A stretch of 40,501 nucleotides of DNA from Bacillota bacterium. Its GTDB lineage: Bacteria > Bacillota > Clostridia > Lachnospirales > Lachnospiraceae. The stretch is from positions 1 through 40,501 of the forward strand of contig JAUNDN010000007.1 in the NCBI GenBank assembly GCA_030526045.1. Reading direction: 5' to 3'. Numbering within the stretch: the first letter of the stretch is position 1; every line of letters starts with the position of its first letter. Of the stretch, positions 8,690 through 17,220 are shown piece after piece. A model generated the notes under the pieces. The model saw nothing but the letters and a program-made list of their open reading frames with translations, was not told the DNA's origin and searched no databases. The position numbers and the translations under genes were made by a program.

Positions 8690-9178
8690 TTACCAGTGCA
8701 GTCGATGTAGCTCCCCTTCAAGCTGCATATCGGTAAAGCCCTGCTGGCGCAAAGCCTCATAGAGGACAATAGCAACGGAGTTGGAGAGGTTGAGGGAGCG
8801 AATCTGGGGAAGCATGGGAATGCGGATGCAGGTTTCCTCATAGTCTACAAGGATTTCTTCCGGAATGCCGGCGCTTTCCTTCCCAAACATGATAAAATCA
8901 TCGGGAGAAAAGGAAACATCTGTGTAAACGTGCTTTGCCTTGGTGGTTGCCATCCAGATCTTAGCAGAGGGGTGTTTTTCTTTGAATTCTGTGAAGTTCA
9001 TATATCTGGTTACGTCAAGGTGCTCCCAGTAATCCATTCCGGCACGCTTGATCTCCTTTTCGTTCAGACGAAAACCGAGAGGCTCAATTAAATGAAGGCT
9101 GGTGCCGGTGGCAACACAGGTTCTTCCAATGTTTCCTGTGTTTGCCGGAATTTCGGGCTGGTGTAAAATGATATGCAT
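8690..9178 (-). CDS. trmL: tRNA (cytidine/uridine-34 2'-O)-methyltransferase TrmL
   Basis: 162 residues, a minimal SPOUT (SpoU-TrmD) methyltransferase of TrmL/YibK length. The three SPOUT motifs are present: NTGNIGRTCVATG (about 13-25), FGKESAGIP (about 98-106), and IPMLPQIRSLNLSNSVAIVLYEALRQ near the C-terminus, which forms the trefoil knot that binds SAM. It methylates the ribose of the wobble base in tRNA-Leu isoacceptors in E. coli. The gene follows the histidine kinase by 15 bp and is probably cotranscribed with it. Confidence 0.95.
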   Translation of the reverse strand: MHIILHQPEIPANTGNIGRTCVATGTSLHLIEPLGFRLNEKEIKRAGMDYWEHLDVTRYMNFTEFKEKHPSAKIWMATTKAKHVYTDVSFSPDDFIMFGKESAGIPEEILVDYEETCIRIPMLPQIRSLNLSNSVAIVLYEALRQQGFTDMQLEGELHRLHW

Positions 9179-9193
9179 ATAACCACTCCTTTG

Positions 9194-10615
9194 TTAATCT
9201 TCTTCATCATCGGCTACCGGCAGGGAAAAGATAAATTCCGAGCCGACACCCTCGGTACTGATGACGTTAATGTGTTCGCCGTGAGCCTGAATGATCTCCT
9301 TGGTGATAGAGAGCCCGAGTCCGGTTCCCTTTTTGTCCTTGCCTCGTGACAAATCCGATTTATAGAAGCGATCCCAGATCAGCTTCTGGTCATCCTTAGG
9401 AATACCGATACCACTGTCTTTTACGGATACAAATACCTTGTTGTGTTTTTCATTTGTCTCAATTTTGATGATGGAATCCGGGTGGCTGAATTTAATGGCA
9501 TTATCCAGAAGATTGTAGAGAACCTGCTGGATCTTTCCTACATCAGCAGTGACGAACAGTTCATCACCGGTTAATATCAGTTCTATGGCGATGGCCTTGC
9601 GCTTGCAGGTACCCTCAAAGGATGCGGCTGTGTTGCGGATGACCTTGTTAATATCAAAAATACTCTTGTCTAACAGCATGCCCTTGGTATTCAGGTTGTT
9701 CAAGGTGAGCAGGCTGTTTGTGAGCTTGGTCAGTCTCTCGGTTTCGTTTAAAACGATGGTGAGGTATTTCTCATAAAGCTCAGGCGGAATGGTGCCGTCC
9801 AGCATGGCTTCCAGATATCCCTTAATGGAGGTAAGAGGTGATCGGAAATCATGAGAAACATTCGCTACAAATTTCTTTTGATCATCCTCAGAACGAGCAA
9901 TTTCACTTGCCATATAGGAAATGGTGGCGCCAAGATAGCCGATTTCATCCTCACTGTCGATTTGAAATTCATAATGCATATTTCCGGCAGCATACTGTTC
10001 GGTGGCCTCTGTAATCTTACGTAGAGGCAGATAAACCATCTCCGTAAAGAAAATCAGAATGATCATGGAAAGCAGAAACAGTATGATCAGCATCAGGTAA
10101 GAAATATTGAGCAGACTGTTACAGGAAGCAACGAGATTACTCATGGGATAGTGAATGACCACATAACCCCTTACCTTGTAATCGGATGTGATAGGGGCGA
10201 AAACACTGAGCTGTTCCTCCGAAAAGCTGCCGAAGAAATTACCGACTGTATAGTACGAGTTTCCGGTAATGGTAGGATCAAAATCGGAAATGACAACTTC
10301 GTTTTCCAAATCTACAGGTGCCTGGGAATCCAGTACCATTCTGCCGGAGGGATTAATGATCCAGAGATTGGCAGATAAATAGGTATCCAGGGCGTCCAAT
10401 TGCTTTTTCACGGTATCCAGGGATGTTTCATTGTTATACAAATCGGAAGCGTAGGTGTTGGCAATCAAAGTTGCCTCACGATATAAGGCATCCGCTTTTT
10501 CTCTTTTCAGATGTTCCATTGTCATACTGTTTACAAAGGAGGCAACCACGACAAAACCGAAGAAACCAAAGATAAAGTAAGCCAGTATGAACTTCAGGTA
10601 GAGAGTTTTTCTCAT
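9194..10615 (-). CDS. Membrane sensor histidine kinase (HAMP, HisKA, HATPase)
   Basis: 473 residues. Transmembrane helix 1 is at about 8-30, an extracytoplasmic sensor region at 31-165, and helix 2 at 168-192. A HAMP linker follows (about 193-245, PLRKITEATEQYAAGN). The H-box FVANVSHDFRSPLTSIKGY gives the phosphorylated His at 255. The ATPase domain has NLLDNAIKFS (N box), DSGIGIP (G1) and GTGLGLSI (G2). The start overlaps the response-regulator stop by 4 bases, so they form a two-component pair. The extracytoplasmic domain looks PAS/dCache-like but the signal is unknown. Confidence 0.94.
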   Translation of the reverse strand: MRKTLYLKFILAYFIFGFFGFVVVASFVNSMTMEHLKREKADALYREATLIANTYASDLYNNETSLDTVKKQLDALDTYLSANLWIINPSGRMVLDSQAPVDLENEVVISDFDPTITGNSYYTVGNFFGSFSEEQLSVFAPITSDYKVRGYVVIHYPMSNLVASCNSLLNISYLMLIILFLLSMIILIFFTEMVYLPLRKITEATEQYAAGNMHYEFQIDSEDEIGYLGATISYMASEIARSEDDQKKFVANVSHDFRSPLTSIKGYLEAMLDGTIPPELYEKYLTIVLNETERLTKLTNSLLTLNNLNTKGMLLDKSIFDINKVIRNTAASFEGTCKRKAIAIELILTGDELFVTADVGKIQQVLYNLLDNAIKFSHPDSIIKIETNEKHNKVFVSVKDSGIGIPKDDQKLIWDRFYKSDLSRGKDKKGTGLGLSITKEIIQAHGEHINVISTEGVGSEFIFSLPVADDEED

Positions 10616-11313
10616 TGTCGTACCTCAAATTTATAACCGATTCCCCAGATCGTAGCAATCTTCCAGTTGGCATGATCGCTTATTTTTTCACGCAGACGCT
10701 TGATATGTACATCTACTGTTCTGGTGTCACCGATATATTCATAGCCCCAGATCTGGTCAAGAAGCTGCTCTCTGGTAAAAACGTGATTCGGTGAGGAGGC
10801 AAGAAAGTATAAAAGCTCCAGTTCCTTAGGAGGCATATCTACCGTCTTACCCATATAAATCACGGAATAGTTGGTCTGATTAATGATCAGGTCCGGATAC
10901 TCTACGCACTTAATGTCGGGAGACTGGGAGATGGCTGGGGCAGGCTTATATCTGCGAAGCACTGCTTTTACACGGGCCACCAGTTCTTTAGAGTCAAATG
11001 GTTTTTCCATGTAATCATCCGCGCCAAGCTCAAGCCCCAGAACCTTGTCAAAAATCTCTCCTTTGGCAGAGAGCATGATGATCGGTGTGGAAGACTTGGC
11101 ACGAATCTCCCGGCAGACCTGATAGCCGTCTATACCGGGGAGCATCAGATCCAGAAGGATGAGATTGGGGGCAAAGGAGTCTGCAAGAAGCAGGGCAGTC
11201 TCTCCGTCACCGGCAATCATCGTTTCAAAGCATTCTTTTGTCAGATAAAGAGAAATTAATTCCGCAATATTGCTGTCATCGTCTACAATCAGAATTTTCT
11301 GCTTGGTTACCAT
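10612..11313 (-). CDS. OmpR/PhoB-type response regulator
   Basis: 233 residues. The receiver domain (1-120) has the acidic pair DDD at 11-13, the phosphoacceptor Asp55 in LILLDLMLPG, the conserved Ser/Lys region SAKGE, and YMEKPFDSKELVARV at its end. The C-terminal winged helix (about 135-230) includes ELLYFLASSPNHVFTREQLLDQIWG and RTVDVHIKRLREKI, the recognition helix. It regulates transcription in response to the overlapping kinase. It lies 12 bp after mutS2 on the same strand; a similar mutS2-adjacent arrangement makes cotranscription plausible. Target genes are unknown. Confidence 0.95.
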   Translation of the reverse strand: MVTKQKILIVDDDSNIAELISLYLTKECFETMIAGDGETALLLADSFAPNLILLDLMLPGIDGYQVCREIRAKSSTPIIMLSAKGEIFDKVLGLELGADDYMEKPFDSKELVARVKAVLRRYKPAPAISQSPDIKCVEYPDLIINQTNYSVIYMGKTVDMPPKELELLYFLASSPNHVFTREQLLDQIWGYEYIGDTRTVDVHIKRLREKISDHANWKIATIWGIGYKFEVRQ

Positions 11314-11325
11314 AGTTACCTCCTG

Positions 11326-13713
11326 TCAATCTTTAAAGGTTACAATTGTGACACCTGCGTCACCTTCTCCATATTCGCCGAGGCGATAGGATTTCACGTA
11401 TTTTACACGCTTCAGATGACTCTGAACGGCGCTTCTCAAAGCTCCGGTTCCTTTGCCGTGAACCACACGGACAGTAGAAAGGTGTGCAAGATAGGCATCA
11501 TCCAGATATTTATCCAGTTCAGCAAGTGCCTCATCCACAGTTTTCCCGAGAAGATTGATCTCCGGGGAAATACTGAAGGATTTGGACATTTTTACCTTAC
11601 CTGCAGAGCTTGGCTTGCGCTGCAGGACTGAGGCGGCGGGAGCAGCTTCAGCTTCTGCATAAACCAGATCCTTTACGTTTGCCTGGGAGCGCATGATACC
11701 GCATTGTACAAACAGATTTCCTTTGTGATCGGGGAGACTGCTGACAGTGCCGTTAAGCCCCATGGACAAAATTTTGACGCTGTCACCGATTTTTAACTGT
11801 TCCGGCTTGATCTGGCGTCCTTTCTTAGGCTCCTGGGTTTTGAGGGCCAGTTTTTCGTTTTTCTTTCCGATCTCTCCGCGGAGACGGTCTCTGGTCTTTT
11901 CCAAATCCTTTAAAGAAGCGTTGGGGCCGGCCTTCTGGTATACGCGGATGGTCTCATCCGCTACATCCTTGGCATCCTGAAGGATTTCCCGTGCTTTTTC
12001 ATTGGCTTCCCGGAGAATCTTCTCTCTCGCACTGTCTATCTTTTCGTTCTTTGTCTGAAGCCGTTCCTTTAAGGTTTTGATTTCTTCCTTGTAGGAAGCA
12101 ATCTCCAGCCGTTCTTTTTCAATGGTGAGACGACTGTTTTCCAGGTCGGTAAGCAGATCCTCGAAGCTTTTATCCTCGGCGTTGATCTGTTCCTTTGCAG
12201 ACTGAATAATATAATCCGGCAGTCCCAGCTTTTTTGAAATTGCAAAAGCATTGCTCTTTCCAGGAATACCGATTAATAACCGATAGGTGGGAGCCAGTGT
12301 TTCCACATTGAATTCACAGCAGGCATTTTCCACAAAGTCTGTGGACAGGGCGTAGACCTTCAGCTCGCTGTAATGTGTAGTTGCCATAGTGCGGATACCT
12401 CTGGTATGAAGATGATCCAGAATGGCAATTGCCAGGGCAGCCCCCTCGGTGGGATCTGTTCCGGCACCTAATTCGTCAAACAGACATAAGGAGTCTTCAT
12501 CTGCCTGCTGAAGAATTGAAACAATACTGGTCATATGAGAGGAAAAGGTACTCAGGCTCTGTTCAATGCTCTGCTCATCCCCGATGTCCGCAAAGACTTC
12601 CGTAAAGATGGTAAGCTCGGAGCGATCCAGAGCGGGAATGTGAAGTCCTGCCTGCCCCATCAGGGTAAAGAGTCCCACTGTTTTCAGGGAAACGGTCTTT
12701 CCTCCGGTGTTGGGACCGGTCACCACCAGGAGATCAAAATCCTTTCCCAGATGAATGTCAATGGGAACCACCTTTTTAGGGGAAAGCAGGGGATGACGCC
12801 CCTTGCGGATATTGATGTAATGCTCCTGATTGAAGAGCGGCATGGTTGCATTTTCTTCCATGGCAAGGGATGCCTTGGCAAAAACGAAATCCAGGAAGGT
12901 CATGATTTTCTGATCTTCTGAAATTTCTGATATCGATTCGGCAGCCTGACTGCTTAAAGAGGCAAGTACCGCTTCGATTTCTTCTTTTTCCTTAATGGTA
13001 AGCTCCTTCAGCTGGTTGTTCAGATTCACGATAGCGGTCGGTTCGATAAAAAAGGTGGAGCCGGTTGAGGACTGATCGTGAACCATACCGGGAACCTGAC
13101 TCTTGTATTCGGATTTGACCGGAATGCAGTAGCGGTTGTCCCGCATGGTGATAACGGCATCCTGAAGATAACTTCTGTAGGAACCATTTACCATGCTTGT
13201 GAGCTGGGAATGTATTTTTTCGCCGGTCAGCGCGATGGAGCGGCGTACATGCTTAAGCCCCGGGCTAGCATCATCGGCAATTTCCTCCTCGGAAAGAATG
13301 CATCTGTTTATCTCGTTCGCAAGGGGCGTCATAGGCTCCAGGCGTTCAAAATAATCCGTTAAGGAGGTTTCTTTTTCATCGTCACGGGCGCTTCGCCCGT
13401 AAGTCTTGATTCGGTTGACATTGTCAAGCAGACCTGCAATTTTAAGAAGCTCCGGTATGGATAAGGTACTGCCGATTTCCAGAGAACGAAGCGCCATGGA
13501 GACATCCTTATTGCCGCCAAAGGAGGTTGAGCCCTTGGCAAAGAGCATGGAAAGGGCATCACGGGTCTGCACCTGTGCAAGACGGATTTCCGCTAAATCC
13601 GTCATGGGAACAAGCTCCCTGCAAAGCCGTTTTCCGGGTTCAGAGGAAGCCTTCTCTGTAAGCTTATCGATGATTTTTGTGTATTCTAAGGTCCGTAAAA
13701 CTTTTTCATTCAT
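11326..13713 (-). CDS. mutS2: MutS2 (endonuclease / ribosome-collision factor)
   Basis: 795 residues from the ATG at 13713 (MNEKVLRTLEY, the usual MutS2 opening); the reading frame stays open 75 codons further upstream but that extension is unlike the family. MutS core and clamp domains are followed by the ABC-type ATPase: Walker A GPNTGGKT, Walker B LFDELGAGTDP, and the ATTHYSELK motif. A long coiled coil (about 515-640) and a KOW-like segment precede the C-terminal Smr nuclease domain with VHGKGTGALR. MutS2 suppresses recombination in some species and acts on collided ribosomes in Bacillus. It heads the minus-strand run with the two-component system and trmL. Confidence 0.95.
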   Translation of the reverse strand: MNEKVLRTLEYTKIIDKLTEKASSEPGKRLCRELVPMTDLAEIRLAQVQTRDALSMLFAKGSTSFGGNKDVSMALRSLEIGSTLSIPELLKIAGLLDNVNRIKTYGRSARDDEKETSLTDYFERLEPMTPLANEINRCILSEEEIADDASPGLKHVRRSIALTGEKIHSQLTSMVNGSYRSYLQDAVITMRDNRYCIPVKSEYKSQVPGMVHDQSSTGSTFFIEPTAIVNLNNQLKELTIKEKEEIEAVLASLSSQAAESISEISEDQKIMTFLDFVFAKASLAMEENATMPLFNQEHYINIRKGRHPLLSPKKVVPIDIHLGKDFDLLVVTGPNTGGKTVSLKTVGLFTLMGQAGLHIPALDRSELTIFTEVFADIGDEQSIEQSLSTFSSHMTSIVSILQQADEDSLCLFDELGAGTDPTEGAALAIAILDHLHTRGIRTMATTHYSELKVYALSTDFVENACCEFNVETLAPTYRLLIGIPGKSNAFAISKKLGLPDYIIQSAKEQINAEDKSFEDLLTDLENSRLTIEKERLEIASYKEEIKTLKERLQTKNEKIDSAREKILREANEKAREILQDAKDVADETIRVYQKAGPNASLKDLEKTRDRLRGEIGKKNEKLALKTQEPKKGRQIKPEQLKIGDSVKILSMGLNGTVSSLPDHKGNLFVQCGIMRSQANVKDLVYAEAEAAPAASVLQRKPSSAGKVKMSKSFSISPEINLLGKTVDEALAELDKYLDDAYLAHLSTVRVVHGKGTGALRSAVQSHLKRVKYVKSYRLGEYGEGDAGVTIVTFKD

Positions 13714-13843
13714 TATTTTTACCGTTTTGTCCTGTTTTGCATATTGTTTCGGGATAAATGAGACTGTAATAGTATAGCATATTTTTAGAGGAAAAACTAC
13801 ACTGCAAACACAGAAATCAGCAATACAGATGCGGGGGTAAACG

Positions 13844-13872
13844 TTGCAATCCCTGCCTTGGTTTGTTACAAT
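13844..13872 (+). promoter_or_regulatory. Sigma-A promoter of the DUF6056-like gene
   Basis: TTGCAA (13844-13849), 17-base spacer, TACAAT (13867-13872), which places transcription start about 26 bases before the ATG at 13905. On the opposite strand a TATACT (plus 13771-13776) about 60 bases from the mutS2 start may be its -10 box, but its -35 is poor. Confidence 0.6.
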
Positions 13873-13904
13873 AAATATCAGATTGTGATTGAAAGGAAAA
13901 CAGC

Positions 13905-15317
13905 ATGGCGGCTTTTGTGGAAAAACATAGAAAAACAATTTTCTGGGTGATTGTGGCAGCAGCTTTTTGCGCTATATTTGCCTATAATTTACTGACTCCA
14001 TACATGTCGGATGATTATGCGTATCTGCTTGATGTTCGGGAGGCGGACAGCCTCTTTGACCTGATTAGGCAGCAATACGGGGAATACTTATCGAACAGCG
14101 GACGTGTAATCGGACAATTCAATGTGCGTCTTTCCCTTTCTCTTGGCAAGCCGGTGTTCAATGTGATTAACAGTGTGATGTTTACAGCACTTTTGCTTTT
14201 CATGTATGTGAACATCAAAAGAAAGAAAAAGCATGATATTTTTGTGCTGCTTTTGATTCTTACGTTTCTGTGGAAATTTACAGTGGATTTTGGTCAGACG
14301 ATGCTCTGGATCTGTGGTGCCTGCAATTATCTGTGGGGCAGTGTGATTATTCTGGGATATATTACATTTTTCAGATACCTGCTCGACAGAGCGGAAAAAT
14401 TGAGGCATCCCGGGTGGGCGGCCTTGGGCGCATTTCTCTACGGTGTGGCAGCCGGATGGTGCAATGAAAATACCTCCGGCGGTGGGATACTGCTTGTTCT
14501 CCTGTTTTCACTAAACTTCTGGTGGGACAGAAAAAAGGACGGAAAGAGATCCGTGTATCCGTTTATGATAGCAGGCTTTATTGGGATGTGTGCGGGCTTT
14601 CTGGGGATGATTTCCGCTCCGGGCGTAAGAAGCCGCAGTCAGGTGATGTCAGAGGGTGACTATACCGGACTGGTAGGACTGCTCTCCAGAATTTACAAAA
14701 TCACCATGTCCATTAGGGAGCTGTTTTTTGTCGTACTTGTAATCACAGTGATCGTTGTGGTGCTTTTGATATGCCAAAAAAAGCTGAGTCATTTTAGCCT
14801 GATCAGAAATCATGAGACGGTCTTATTTCTTGTGGCGGCAGCAGCTACCTGCTATGCCCTTGCAATTGCACCGACTCCCGCAAACAGGGCATATTTTGGC
14901 GCCGGTGTTTTTCTGTTTATTGCCTGCATCCAGGGAATCGTAGATGTGAAGGAGGAGGAACTTACACTGCGGGCGGCAAAGTATAGCCTGGTAGGTGTTT
15001 TGTGTCTGTGGCTCTGCTTTACCTATCTGGACAACCTGGTCAATCTGGCGAGAATCTGCAGGGAGGAAAATGAGAGAATTGCCATGATCCAGGCAGACAA
15101 GGTAGATCCTAATGGAGATGGCATTGTGGTGGTTCCGAAGCTTAGGGAGGCATTTGCAAATCCTTACAGCAACATGCATATTTCCGATCTTGAGGATGAT
15201 AAGGATTACTGGATCAATCATTTTTATGAAATGTATTATGATGTGGGCAATATTACGGCAATTCCGCGGGAGGAATGGGATGAGCTGTACGGAGAAGAGC
15301 CGGAAGGGAATGAATAA
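13905..15317 (+). CDS. Polytopic membrane protein, DUF6056-like (GT-C style)
   Basis: 470 residues with about ten hydrophobic helices. An N-terminal helix (about 13-30) is followed by the extracytoplasmic loop MSDDYAYL, an acidic pair after TM1 as in GT-C glycosyltransferases, then WICGACNYLWGS and WCNENTSGGG motifs typical of the DUF6056 family. The C-terminal 90 residues are hydrophilic. Such proteins are thought to transfer sugars from lipid carriers to surface polymers, but no activity has been shown here. The ATG follows GAAAGGA and a sigma-A promoter. It is 11 bp from the radical SAM gene and probably cotranscribed with it, although the two have no obvious shared function. Confidence 0.75.
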   Translation: MAAFVEKHRKTIFWVIVAAAFCAIFAYNLLTPYMSDDYAYLLDVREADSLFDLIRQQYGEYLSNSGRVIGQFNVRLSLSLGKPVFNVINSVMFTALLLFMYVNIKRKKKHDIFVLLLILTFLWKFTVDFGQTMLWICGACNYLWGSVIILGYITFFRYLLDRAEKLRHPGWAALGAFLYGVAAGWCNENTSGGGILLVLLFSLNFWWDRKKDGKRSVYPFMIAGFIGMCAGFLGMISAPGVRSRSQVMSEGDYTGLVGLLSRIYKITMSIRELFFVVLVITVIVVVLLICQKKLSHFSLIRNHETVLFLVAAAATCYALAIAPTPANRAYFGAGVFLFIACIQGIVDVKEEELTLRAAKYSLVGVLCLWLCFTYLDNLVNLARICREENERIAMIQADKVDPNGDGIVVVPKLREAFANPYSNMHISDLEDDKDYWINHFYEMYYDVGNITAIPREEWDELYGEEPEGNE

Positions 15318-15328
15318 ATAAATTGGTC

Positions 15329-16255
15329 ATGAAAGGGAAGGGATTCAGCAGCAGTCCCTGCAATCTGTGCCCGAGAGAATGCGGAGTTAATCGAGATGAA
15401 GGACAGATGGGGTACTGCATGATGGAGGATGGAATTTATCTGGCAAGGGCAGCACTCCATATGTGGGAGGAGCCCTGCATTTCCGGAGAAAGCGGATCCG
15501 GGGCAGTGTTCTTCTCCGGTTGCAGCCTTCGGTGTGTGTACTGTCAGAATCATGAAATTGCTGCCGGAAGAAAAGGCAGGCTGGTATCGGTAGAGCGTCT
15601 TTCACAGATTTTTTTGGAGCTTCAGGAAAAGGGAGCTGCAAACATTAATCTGGTGACACCGGATCATTTTATTATCAAGATTGTCGAGGCAGTACTGCTT
15701 GCGAAAGAAAAAGGCCTGCGCCTGCCTGTTGTTTATAACGGAAGTGGCTATGAAAAGGAAGAGATTATTGAAAATCTGTCAGGAATTGTGGATGTTTTTC
15801 TGACAGATTTTAAATATATGGATGAAAAGCCGGCACAGAAATACTCTTTTGCACCGGATTATCCTGAAGTGGCAAAGAAAGCGCTTGCACAAATGGTGAA
15901 GCTTGTGGGCGAGCCGGTCTTTGATGAGAAGGGAATGATGACAAGGGGCGTGATTGTACGTCATCTTCTTCTTCCGGGACATAAAAAGAATGCAAGAGAT
16001 GTGATACGGTATGTCTATGAGACCTACGGGGATAGGGTTTATTTAAGTCTGATGAATCAGTATACCCCCTTTGAAAGATTAAAAGAAAATCCGGATTACC
16101 GGGAGCTTTGCAGAAAGGTCACAAGGCGGGAATATGAGTCTGTGATCGATTATGCGCTTTCTCTTGGTGTAAGGAATGCTTACATTCAGGAGGGAGATGT
16201 GGCAAAGGAAAGCTTTATCCCTGCATTTGATTATGAGGGCATTTTACCATACTAA
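15329..16255 (+). CDS. Radical SAM protein, PflX/pyruvate-formate-lyase-activase-like
   Basis: 308 residues from the ATG at 15329; a TTG two codons upstream is possible because the only purine-rich ribosome site lies inside the preceding gene. An N-terminal Cys cluster (CNLCPRECGVNRDEG, then GYC) precedes the radical SAM motif CSLRCVYC, a CxxxCxxC that binds the 4Fe-4S cluster. The partial TIM barrel follows, with TDFKYMD and HLLLPGH. It matches the COG1313 PflX group. These use S-adenosylmethionine to make a 5'-deoxyadenosyl radical, but their target is unknown. No glycyl-radical enzyme is encoded next to it. The stop codon lies in the loop of an intrinsic terminator. Confidence 0.88.
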   Translation: MKGKGFSSSPCNLCPRECGVNRDEGQMGYCMMEDGIYLARAALHMWEEPCISGESGSGAVFFSGCSLRCVYCQNHEIAAGRKGRLVSVERLSQIFLELQEKGAANINLVTPDHFIIKIVEAVLLAKEKGLRLPVVYNGSGYEKEEIIENLSGIVDVFLTDFKYMDEKPAQKYSFAPDYPEVAKKALAQMVKLVGEPVFDEKGMMTRGVIVRHLLLPGHKKNARDVIRYVYETYGDRVYLSLMNQYTPFERLKENPDYRELCRKVTRREYESVIDYALSLGVRNAYIQEGDVAKESFIPAFDYEGILPY

Positions 16256-16275
16256 ATGGTAGAATGCCTTTTCTT
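16238..16275 (+). terminator. Intrinsic terminator overlapping the radical SAM stop codon
   Basis: GGCATTTTACCAT (16238-16250) pairs with ATGGTAGAATGCC (16256-16268), 13 bp with one G-U pair and a 5-base loop that contains most of the TAA stop. TTTTCTTT follows. Confidence 0.85.
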
Positions 16276-16290
16276 TGAATACAAAGTCAG

Positions 16291-16316
16291 GCCGCTCGAT
16301 AATCGAGAGGCTTTTG
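16291..16316 (+). terminator. Possible second hairpin terminator
   Basis: GCC-g-CTCGA (16291-16299) pairs with TCGAG-a-GGC (16303-16311) around a 3-base loop, followed by TTTTGC. It lies 20 bases behind the stronger terminator and may act in tandem with it. Confidence 0.4.
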
Positions 16317-16432
16317 CACAGAAATATTTTCCACCTTTACCGTCTGTTTGTCTACCGAAAACAGATGTGCTTTACATTATCATATTTACAGATTGGTGTA
16401 AGAAAGGCAGACAGAGGAAAGGAGTAGAAAAT

Positions 16433-16834
16433 ATGCTGTATTGTATGGAGAAAGGAAAAGTCCATCTTTTGCCGGGACTTTTCAAGGAGCGTTCGGAAGT
16501 GAATCGAGGTTATCTGTTGGATCTGGAACTACAGGGGCTGTTACAGAACTTTTATCTGGAAGCGGGGATTGTGATGCCCGATCTTCAGGTGCTGGAAAAT
16601 CCGGAAACCGCAAAATTACATTGGAGCTGGGAAGCGCCGACCTGCCAGCTGAGGGGACATTTTCTCGGACATTTTATGTCTGCGGCAGCGAAGCTCACGG
16701 CGTATGAACAGGATTACGAGCTGAAAGCAAAGCTTGATAAAATCGTGGATGAACTGGAAAAGTGCCAGCAGTTGAACGGTGGACAATGGCTTGGGTCCTG
16801 TAATATATCGAATTCAGGTTCCGCTTTCAAATGA
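16433..16834 (+). pseudogene. GH127 (DUF1680) beta-L-arabinofuranosidase-like fragment, 3' part deleted
   Basis: The ATG at 16433 has a strong site (AAAGGAG, 9 bases away). The first about 122 residues read as the N-terminus of a GH127/DUF1680 enzyme: VHLLPGLFKERSEVNRGYLL, WEAPTCQLRGHFLGHFMSA, and NGGQWLGS near 16797. A normal member has 600 or more residues. After WLGS the frame leaves the family and stops within 12 codons. Directly beyond, on the opposite strand, is a truncated AraC-type regulator. The simplest reading is a deletion that removed the 3' ends of two convergent genes. GH127 enzymes act on terminal beta-L-arabinofuranose; this fragment lacks the catalytic region. Confidence 0.82.
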
Positions 16835-17093
16835 ACCCAAAGATAAGACAGCTTTCCCGCAGAAGGTTGATATCCGATATGTTCTTCCTCTGCCCTCAGG
16901 AAAAGAAACTGGTTCGAGGACAGAGAGTATTCCGTGCCGTTTGCCGCTATATGCAAACCCCTTCTATTACAAGAATAAGCACATGATAATCAAAGGTTCT
17001 CCTGTGGTGTAGAAAACCGTCTTTGCTGTTCAACTGTCCGCAGACAGAAAAAGTTAGAGGCTTAATCGATTTGGAAGCAAAATATTCAGAATT
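16800..17093 (-). pseudogene. AraC-family regulator remnant (cupin domain only, frameshifted)
   Basis: Reading on the minus strand from about 17090, one frame gives FSVCGQLNSKDGFLHHRRTF and DYHVLILVIEGV (about 17056-16958). A one-base frame change near 16955 leads to LHIAANGTEYSL, FLFLRAEEEHIGYQPSAGKL and SYLWVHL (to about 16815). This is the N-terminal cupin domain of sugar-sensing AraC/XylS regulators. The two DNA-binding helix-turn-helix motifs are absent because the sequence runs into the GH127 fragment at about 16800. No ATG is seen for the first frame. The gene was divergent from the sugar ABC operon and was probably its regulator; it is now non-functional. Confidence 0.75.
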
Positions 17094-17148
17094 TCAAAGA
17101 ATAATTGCTTGAAACTATTCAAAACATACAAATAATTCTGAGAATGTG

Positions 17149-17177
17149 TTGAAATTTGTCGTCGAAAATGATATTAT
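17149..17177 (+). promoter_or_regulatory. Sigma-A promoter of the sugar ABC operon
   Basis: TTGAAA (17149-17154), 17-base spacer, TATTAT (17172-17177). The expected start near 17184 leaves a leader of about 36 bases before the ATG at 17221, which has AGGAGG. I see no convincing catabolite-repression (cre) site. The surrounding 17094-17148 is AT-rich and holds no gene. Confidence 0.65.
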
Positions 17178-17220
17178 AAAAAACGTACATAAATTTTAAT
17201 CTTATAATTAGGAGGAAAAT

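Noticed and set aside
13714-13938. N-terminal extension of MutS2 upstream of 13713
   Set aside because: The upstream codons are Cys/Phe-rich and unlike MutS2, and they overlap the divergent promoter region and the start of the neighbouring gene.
16433-16834. GH127 fragment as a functional short enzyme
   Set aside because: Only the first 122 residues of a protein of 600 or more remain, without the catalytic domain.
17000-17220. Catabolite-repression (cre) site upstream of the sugar operon
   Set aside because: No stretch matches the palindromic cre consensus with an acceptable number of mismatches by eye.
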